64,000 nucleotides of DNA from Gremmenia infestans (Eukaryota; Ascomycota; Leotiomycetes; Helotiales; Hamatocanthoscyphaceae): assembly GCA_032629725.1 (NCBI GenBank), contig JAFEVB010000029.1:806001-870000 (forward strand), written 5' to 3'. The notes under the pieces were generated by a model, which searched no databases, was not told where the DNA came from, and was given only the letters and a program-made list of their open reading frames with translations. Positions within the stretch are counted from its first letter, which is position 1. Every line of letters starts with the position of its first letter. The position numbers and the translations under genes are program-made. This document shows positions 57,069 through 64,000 of the stretch, one piece after another.

Positions 57069-60000
57069 TTAACCAGCTCCAGTCACGCCGACGCCGACTG
57101 AGCCATTCCGCGGTCGACCCCATCCTGAATTGCGATACTCGCGACGAGAGTGCTCGGCTTGGCTATCCGGAGTGCCATTTCGATGGACAAACGGCAAGGG
57201 CGCTTCTAAATCTGGGTTATGCCACTGCTGTGGTGGTGTATTTTGGTTGCCCGCAGCTCCATAAGGCGCAGAAGGTTCCTGGATGTGTCGCACACTGCTT
57301 TCCTTTTGCCAGGCATTTGTCTGAGATGGGTCGGTGTCAACTCGAGTAAGAACTGGAGCCAGCGGTCGTCCACCGTCGTCCTTCGATGGTGGTGAACCCT
57401 CTATTGTCTCGACTTGATGGCGAGCGCCACCGTTTTGGCCGATATCTCCATAGCGTTTCAAAATTTCTTTGGTGGTGATGTCGCTGGTGTTGTTGAAAAG
57501 CGTGGGATCGCCCAATATCGACTGGAGGTCTTCAGGTACCTGTTAAAAGAATTAGTAACATTCATCTCACGGTTATGATGCACTTACTTCACACATCTGC
57601 TCGTTGCACTCGATGAGCGTGTGTACGACCTCAATAGCGAGGAAATTATCATCAACAGGGGTCTTGGCGTTCGTATATAGAATGTTTGGGGCAATGACAG
57701 TAGCCAGGTTGTGCGTGTCCATTTTTGAACCTGACTCCTCATCAACTTGGTGGAATGACGCTACCCAATTGAAGAACGAGCATAGAATTTCCAACGAATC
57801 TCGGTGGGCTTTCGGAAGTAGACAACATGTCAAATGTAAAACACGTCGGCGTTTTTCTTCATCATTTATCTTTTGTGACGCAATGAAGAGGCGGTGCAAC
57901 TTGAAAGTCAACAACGGATCTGGAAGTTCTCGCAGGTACTTTTTGAGAAGGGCAGCGATCTGTACAACATTTTGTTGGGCCAGCTTCTCTGCATCACACC
58001 CATCCCTGTCGATGGCTGCCGTCGTGTCGTTCAATCTTTTGATGTTTCCATTCTTCCGGAAGACACCTTCAACCGAGAGGTCCATTTTCCGCATAGCGGT
58101 CACACAGTCGTCCACGATAGCGGGTATCCGCAAAGCTCCAGGCCCGATACCATCGGTCGAGTCGGCTCCGTCTCTCTCGATGATTTGTTCGAGAGGGACA
58201 CCGAATACGCCCTTCTTCTTGCTACCTTTTTTCGCATCGTTCTTGAAAGCTTTCCCCATTTTATTCCAGAACGTTGGCTTCCTTGTCTCGATCAAATTTA
58301 GTAGCTCCTCCATAGTGAAATGCCCCTCGAGCATTGGCTGCATCGCAATAACAGCGACATGGCGGACGATGAAGTATTCCAAGGCGGAGAGCTCAGAAAA
58401 ATACCTCTTGCCTCCATCTCGTGGCCCATCTCGTCGCTGCGATGACGGCTCCCCGGGAGCAGGCATATCAAGGCCATTACCACTGGAAAAGTTTCGTTGG
58501 TGGCCGTTGAGAAGCTTTGGTTCTGTAACAGAAGTCCGGAACATTTCGTGGCGAGCATGCTTGTAAGCATTGGGTCGCTGGTCTTTAGCTTGCTCTGCAG
58601 CAACAATTCTTGGAATGTCGTCCAATGTAAGAGCATTTTCCTTACCAAACAAGAGCTCAGTTCTCGATTCGCCGTTGCCGTCACGTTCTTCAACTATTTG
58701 GAAATCGCCATTCCTGGTATCTGAACCATCGGCTCCTGCGGATCCCGGCCTAACGCTACGACCGTCCGGGCCATCCATTATACGGGATGTTCTCGCTTTT
58801 TTGATGGTCGAAGAAAGATGCTTGTCCATTCGCGTGCTTCTTAATCGACGAACATCGTTAAGTGTATTTTCATACGACGATTCCCGGGGATTGTCATCCG
58901 CATTTCCGCCGTATGATTTGGAGCGAGTGTCTGATCTTAGTAGAGGCGGCTCAGCTATTGTCGCCAATCGATGGCCCTCACTGGAGTTGTAGCCGTTCAA
59001 GTTGGGATCGTCTGCTGTGTGGGGAACCGTGCCGGTCGATTTGAGAACCCCCAATAGCCTTGCAAGAGCAGCCCTCAAGAGGAAAATGTATTGCTCAAGC
59101 CTGGTGACCCTCTCAAAGCCACCGACTGCACCGCCAGGCACTCGTTTTTCGCAATTATTGCAGTATATCGCTTCGTTCTCACTGGACCATCGAACATCCT
59201 CAAGATTATGTGCCAATTCACGGGCGCAATTAGCACATCTCAAACATGCTAGATGACATCTTTGCTCCTCGCGACGTGTGCATTCATCTTCAATGGGGAG
59301 TTTGCAACTCATGCAACAGTCAGACTGTGATCCAGAAAGGCCAGATGTGCCAGTTATGTCCTCGAGTGACCGTTCATCGGTCTTGATGGCCTCAAGGTCA
59401 TTAAGCTCGTCCAGGAATTGATAAAGACCATCGGAACTCTTCTGCTCTCTTTCCACTTTCAGAGATCCTTGGAGGCATATCCGAATCAGGAGTTTCAAGT
59501 AATGAGCCAACCCCGTAACCAATGCGAGCAGTTCCTGGGTAACGCCAAGCTTTCGGACACCTGTTTCTTGCGTCTTCGAGAGTAGAGAAAAGAACGAGAC
59601 TATTTTTTTGCACAAAAGTTTTGCTTCTCGTGAGTATGAAAGTCCTGTAAAATGTCAATATATAAAACCCACAAATCAGTTGGAGAGCTTGCCTTTCATG
59701 CCAATGCTTGCCATGGTGGCGTCAAGCTTGTCTGCGGAACTGAACAACAAGTCGACATGCATAATGAACTTTTTGGCGACCATCACCCCGTCCACGTAAG
59801 CGCCATTGCTCACATTGAGCAGCATGTCTGATATACATGCTGCAGAAGACTCTTCGAAGGTGGAAAGAACACTCCATATTCTGTAGACCTTCTCCTCCAT
59901 TCTTTCTTCCTCGTCCTTTACAGCATTGCGCCCTTGCTCGTCCGTTTCATCTGCCAACTGAGGTCTTGCTTCTACGGCGTCCTGTGATGATGCGAGTCTC

Positions 60001-60815
60001 ACATTCCAGAATTTATGGATCATATAACATTCGGGATGCCAGTGTTGGTTCTGCCCGTTGCGGAATATCTCAACAAATTGCTTCAAGATTGCGGTCTGGC
60101 AGCCATTGCATCGTTGCGCAAATTGTGTCGAGTAATGATAGTGACAATAAACTTGCCCATCGTGTTCGTAGTAACTGTCTTGCGCTCCAAAAACCGTCGG
60201 GCAAACTGAACACGTAAAATGGGTGATATGATATTTCCGATCCAGAGCCGTAATGTATGAACCCCGCAATGCCCCATTACACTTATGGCATATGAGGTCC
60301 AACCTCCTGAAGTAATCGGTCTCGCATAAAGGATATTGACCTTCCCCATCCTCTTCATCGACCGGGAAGAACTTGGAAGCTACTATTTGTCCGCAGTCCT
60401 AAGATTTGTTAGCACATGTACACACAATGAATCACAGCTTACTGACCCGACATCTGAAGCAATCCAGATGAAATGTGCCATCCAGCGCGCGTACGAATTG
60501 GCCGGTTAAAGGTTCACCACATTTCTTGCACATCCTAAGCTGTCCAGATGCTGTCCGGCCATTTCGTGTCCGGGACCTCTTGCGCTCTCCGCTAGTCTTC
60601 TGTGAATCCCCATCTCGTTCCCTTTCTCTCCCACTTGCACTACCGGCGGGTGATACCGCCAGTCTATTATCTGACGCAAATGCGCCATTTGGCCTGGCGA
60701 GTTGCTGGTCCATATCTCTATCCGTCTGGTATCGACGTCCATCCTCGGTATACGGCGGGCCTCCACCATGGCCGCGCCCCTCTCCGGATGGGCCTCCCTC
60801 AGATTGAGGTCCCAT
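57069..60815 (-). CDS. lrg1: LIM-domain RhoGAP, Lrg1 type (four exons, 1200 aa)
   Basis: Exons 60815-60447, 60398-59693, 59644-57588 and 57539-57069; introns are 48, 48 and 48 nt. After a charged N-terminus come LIM1 (CKKCGEPLTGQFVRALDGTF, from residue 96), LIM2 (CHKCNGALRGSYITALDRKY), a third CxxC unit (CNGCQTAILKQFVEIF) and a later LIM-like module (CMSCKLPIEDECTRREEQRC, about 465). The RhoGAP domain spans about 825-1040: FGVPLEQII, the arginine finger in VEGVFRKNGNIKRL (about 886), KYLRELPDPLLTFKLH and NLATVIAPNIL. Lrg1 proteins switch off Rho1 at growing tips and septa and thereby restrain glucan synthesis and cell-wall integrity signalling. The second intron needs a GC donor (AAAG|GCAAGC). 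The start is the ATG in ACACCATGG; an upstream GTG in frame was not used. Confidence 0.93.
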
Positions 60816-62718
60816 GGTGTTGGCCACAGTAGCGGGCCTCCTGTTCTTCGATTTCGATGGGTGTCAGCGGCCCTTGGGTATTCTTTCGAAGGGTTTGAAC
60901 ACTCAAGCCGCGCAGAGTGAGTCGCGTTCGCCAGTGTGAGGAGATCGATGGATCTCTGGAGGGTTTAAGCTTGTTCGCCAGCGATTCGCTGGATTCTGAC
61001 GTTGTCGAGTCACAGGGGCCCAATTATTTGAGCTGTGCATGTGTGATTGTGTGCTGGCGACTCAGAATGGAGGAACAACCAAATTGCAGAACTTGAAACA
61101 CCATTCGCCAGGAACAGCAGAGAAGTGTTATAACGGCGTGCTACTCGAGGGGAATATGGCAACAATACGAGATCCAGGGCTATGGTAACGGGCGGCTCGT
61201 GTTCGATGGCGTCGGTGTCGGTGAAGGAGAGGTTGGGCTTCGTGGTGATGTATATTGAGCGTGGCGTGGAGATTGCGCCCCTTCTGCTCAATGCTTTGTT
61301 GGGACGTGGAGTTACGCTTGTGATCACGATGTACTTCCAGTTCTGGTGTTTGTTCAAGGCGCTGGGGGGACGATGAGCGAGTTGGATGCTTTCAAGAGTC
61401 GCCTCTGTTCTATTCAATCCGGGGTGTGGTGGTTGTGCCTGTGCCTGAGGCGGAATAGTAGTCACGGTAGGGGCAGTACAGTACCTTAGCTTAGGTAGAG
61501 GTAGTGGTCTGAACTGGAAAAGCGGCGTTCAATCTTCTCAACGATTAAAGTGCCGCTCTGCTTGACACGTCGAATATTCCACGCCGCTTTTGCTCTCAAC
61601 CCTAAGCCAAGATCAAGCCAAATCAGTCAATCAGTCTATAGATTTCATATTTTCTTCACAGCAGATATATATATACAGCTTGTTCTACGCTTCGAATTTG
61701 AGATGGAGCAATACTCAAAGCTTCGGGAAGCCTGTGAACAGTTGGGCTCGACTTTTCAAACATTCCGTACAGTACATACCTACTAAAGGCATTCCTCCGG
61801 CAAATCAATTACTAGCAAGCCGGCATGAGACCAACAAGGGGAGTCCACTTTGTACAAATGGATTGTAAAAGATTGCATCTACTTTCAATCGACCAGAATA
61901 CTTCCAAGCTTGATAATGGAATCTAATGATAGGTCTCTGACATTTGTTTCTGTAATCTTCTAAACATGTGTAGGTACTTTCACGTCGGAAAAAGTTGTCT
62001 ATACGCATGCGGGTACAACGCCAGAGCTACATATACGAACGAAGACAGGCATGCAATGCTTTGAAGCATCCATATCATCTCTATATTCTTGTTCTATTAT
62101 TAGCTTAGCTATTTATTGGTTAGTAAATTGAAAAGGGCGTGATGTTCCCTCACTTTTAGTACGCTTCCCATCTTTCAGGAATACCTTCAGAGGCAGAACT
62201 GTATTACTCAAGACTAAGATATACATCTATCTCAACCCATTTAATCTGATAGGGTTTCTCCGCACTACTTTGTCCTCTGTGCCCTGTGTCACTGGAAGTT
62301 CATGCCGTAGGGGAACGCTGGAAGAATCAGCTAAAAATAGATGTACCGGTATACCAAAGATCCTTCTCGGGTTGTGGTGCTTTTCTCATATATCAGTCCA
62401 TTCATTAATAAGTATATTGAAGTGAACGGGATTTAATCATCAGGCGGGCGATTGACTGCATTTCAGTAGTGAGGCTGAACATTGCCTGTCCCGCCTGTCT
62501 GCCTACGTACCTACTTAATACCCGCTTGCGCAGTAAGAAACCTGGACCCGCTTTCCAACTCTCCTACTACGGTATACCTACTGTGCATACACCTACTCCC
62601 ATCTCCAAACCAAACCCCTCAACCTGTACATTTTGACCTGCAATCCACCTCGCCCTATGAACCTGCGCAAAGAACAAGAACTCTCAAATTCTCGGACTTA
62701 TCGGTGACCTATACTACC
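60816..62718. promoter_or_regulatory. divergent intergenic region, LRG1 and E2 gene
   Basis: 1.9 kb without a supported gene. The frame 61010-61465 (-) is 151 codons long but begins with GTG and shows no family resemblance; it probably is LRG1 leader. GTACAGTAC words lie near 61476-61484 and at 61767-61775. Confidence 0.45.
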
Positions 62719-64000
62719 ATGTCGAACCATTCCATCATCCGCATCACCAAGGTACGCTCAGTGTAGATATGATATCGTAGTGGGGGACAAGGCTGACAAC
62801 GCATTAGGAGTTGGCGGATCTCCAAAAGTGTTCAGACCTCTGTAAGTATTCCTAACCAGCTTTCTCTTCTTTGAACACAACTCTGACAATACTCTGACAC
62901 AGCCCTCGCCGTTGCATGCCGTGATGTCGACGTGCGCAATGTCAAAGCAATTATTATCGGCCCTCCTGATACACCATACGAGTTTGGATTCTTCGAGGTT
63001 CGTGAGACCAGATGGTACACCACAAAACGTGCTAACGTTCTGTCAGTTCCAGGTGAAATTTGGACGAGGTACGAGAATATACCCCGGCGTAGGAGAGTCG
63101 GTACTGAAGTGGTTCTGCAGAATATCCAGGAAAGGCTCCATCAGTCCTTGCGACAACTACAAATGGAGGCAGATGCCGGTTCAATCCAAACATCTATGCT
63201 GCTGGAAAAGTCTGTTTGTACGTGCTTTCTCAAATCGCCTATTTGCGTTGAATACTGACTGGACTTTAGATCTATTCTCGGGTAAGCACTGCCGACGGGG
63301 TCGACTGATACAAAAAGCTCATATATTTGCAGTACATGGAGAGGTGAAAGAGGAGAGGAGTGGTCATCTGCACAGGGTCTCGAGTCAATTTTGATTTCAA
63401 TCCAAAGTCTTATGTCGTCGAACCCCTACGAGAACGAGCCAGGCTTCGAGACAGCCCTCGATGAAAGTGCCAAGAAGGACCAAAAGGATTATGTAGCCAA
63501 GGTATGATCATATTGGTTATTGAGAGGTGCTTGCTAAAGATCGTTCGTAGATTCGTCACGAATCGCTTCGAATATCGGTCATTCAGCGTTTAGAGGAGTA
63601 TCTGGGCATATCCCCGGCTGGTGCAGTAGTCCCGCATGCCTCAATCGACGACTATGAGGAAGATGAGCAAGATATTGAGTATGACGATTCGTCCATAAAC
63701 TTTGACCCATTTAGGGACCTCTGCAAACGCCGGTTCCTCTGGTACTACGATTCATATCTCTTAGCCATCAGTAAAGCTAAGACCGAGGTTAAGGATGGCC
63801 AAGCGTTTAGTCGTATGCCATTTGAGTGCACTGGCAATACAATGGAGGGGAAATTCAATTACACCGAACTGGAAAGACGATTAAGGCTCATTAAGAAGAC
63901 TCTGGATGCGGAGACAGCAAGATGGGCAGAAGAGGGCCTTGTGTTGCTGAAGAAAGAAAGCACAGCTGCGGCCAACCTTCAGAGGCAATACGAGCAAGTC
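62719..64000 (+). CDS. ubiquitin-conjugating enzyme, UBE2Z-like (partial, eight exons, 304 codons to the edge)
   Basis: Exons 62719-62751, 62808-62841, 62903-62997, 63047-63068, 63121-63217, 63270-63281, 63333-63501 and 63551 to the window edge; every join keeps frame. The UBC domain reads IIIGPPDTPYEFGFFEFQVK, FGREYPGKAPSVLATTTNGG, RCRFNPNIYAAGKVCLSILG, TWRGERGEEWSSAQGLESIL and MSSNPYENEPGFE. The catalytic Cys is in AAGKVCLSI (codon 63213-63215), and the TWRG and NPYENEPG motifs point to the UBE2Z group, large E2 enzymes that in animals take ubiquitin or FAT10 from UBA6. Downstream there is an acidic segment (DDYEEDEQDIEYDD) and the start of a helical C-terminal part. Two exons are tiny, 22 and 12 nt. 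The 3' end is beyond the window. Confidence 0.92.

Noticed and set aside
61010..61465. 151-codon open frame on the minus strand upstream of LRG1
   Set aside because: It begins with GTG, has no ATG near its start, shows no family resemblance and overlaps the likely LRG1 leader.
1..64000. Mobile elements, CRISPR arrays or viral insertions
   Set aside because: No transposase, integrase or reverse transcriptase motif, no long terminal or inverted repeats and no regularly spaced repeat array were seen; CRISPR is not expected in a fungus.

Overview
The window is nuclear DNA of a filamentous ascomycete (Pezizomycotina). The evidence is short GT-AG introns (mostly 47-80 nt), long intergenic stretches, and a gene set typical of moulds: velvet factor VeA, Rim15-type PAS kinase, a fungal NLR with an alpha/beta-hydrolase head, a Zn2Cys6 regulator and LIM-RhoGAP Lrg1. 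The VeA and Abp1 sequences look like those of Leotiomycetes (Helotiales), but that placement is from memory of the families and was not computed.

Layout. 282-2028 (-) VeA, preceded by 6.5 kb with no gene. 8536-10089 (-) Zn2Cys6 factor. 10733-11533 (-) TTC36-like TPR protein. 12303-13580 (+) 4-hydroxyphenylpyruvate dioxygenase. 14860-20098 (-) a 1705-residue F-box protein. 21020-23720 (+) Abp1. 25032-26882 (-) repeat-containing C2H2-like protein. 26977-27470 (-) CYSTM-type Cys-rich protein. 29177-30143 (+) monothiol glutaredoxin Grx3/4. 30619-34062 (-) NLR. 34957-36894 (-) SelO pseudokinase/AMPylator. 37687-38847 (+) aldo-keto reductase. 41601-47347 (+) Rim15. 48087-49303 (+) small membrane protein. 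50116-51035 (-) broken 2EXR gene. 51949-53889 (+) unknown protein with a conserved C-terminal domain. 54571-55888 (-) Gfo/Idh/MocA oxidoreductase with a one-base frameshift. 57069-60815 (-) Lrg1. 62719-end (+) UBE2Z-like E2, cut by the window edge.

This is mostly conserved core genome, not a biosynthetic cluster or a mobile island. No operon-like logic is expected. Functional themes recur: light/development/stress signalling (VeA, Rim15), actin and Rho1 polarity (Abp1, Lrg1), ubiquitin (F-box protein, E2), and redox (Grx3/4, SelO, AKR). The accessory parts are the NLR, the 2EXR remnant, the C2H2-like gene with a duplicated exon-intron unit, and the unknown protein.

The strongest unexplained signals are these: a short palindromic word (GTACAGTA/TACTGTAC) scattered through the intergenic DNA; two introns that need GC donors; an exon-intron unit copied within one gene, with one copy apparently turned into coding sequence; 12-nt and 22-nt exons in the E2 catalytic domain; and a Glu in place of the phospho-acceptor Asp in the Rim15 receiver. 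All exon boundaries were placed by hand from reading frame, splice signals and family resemblance; none has been checked against RNA.
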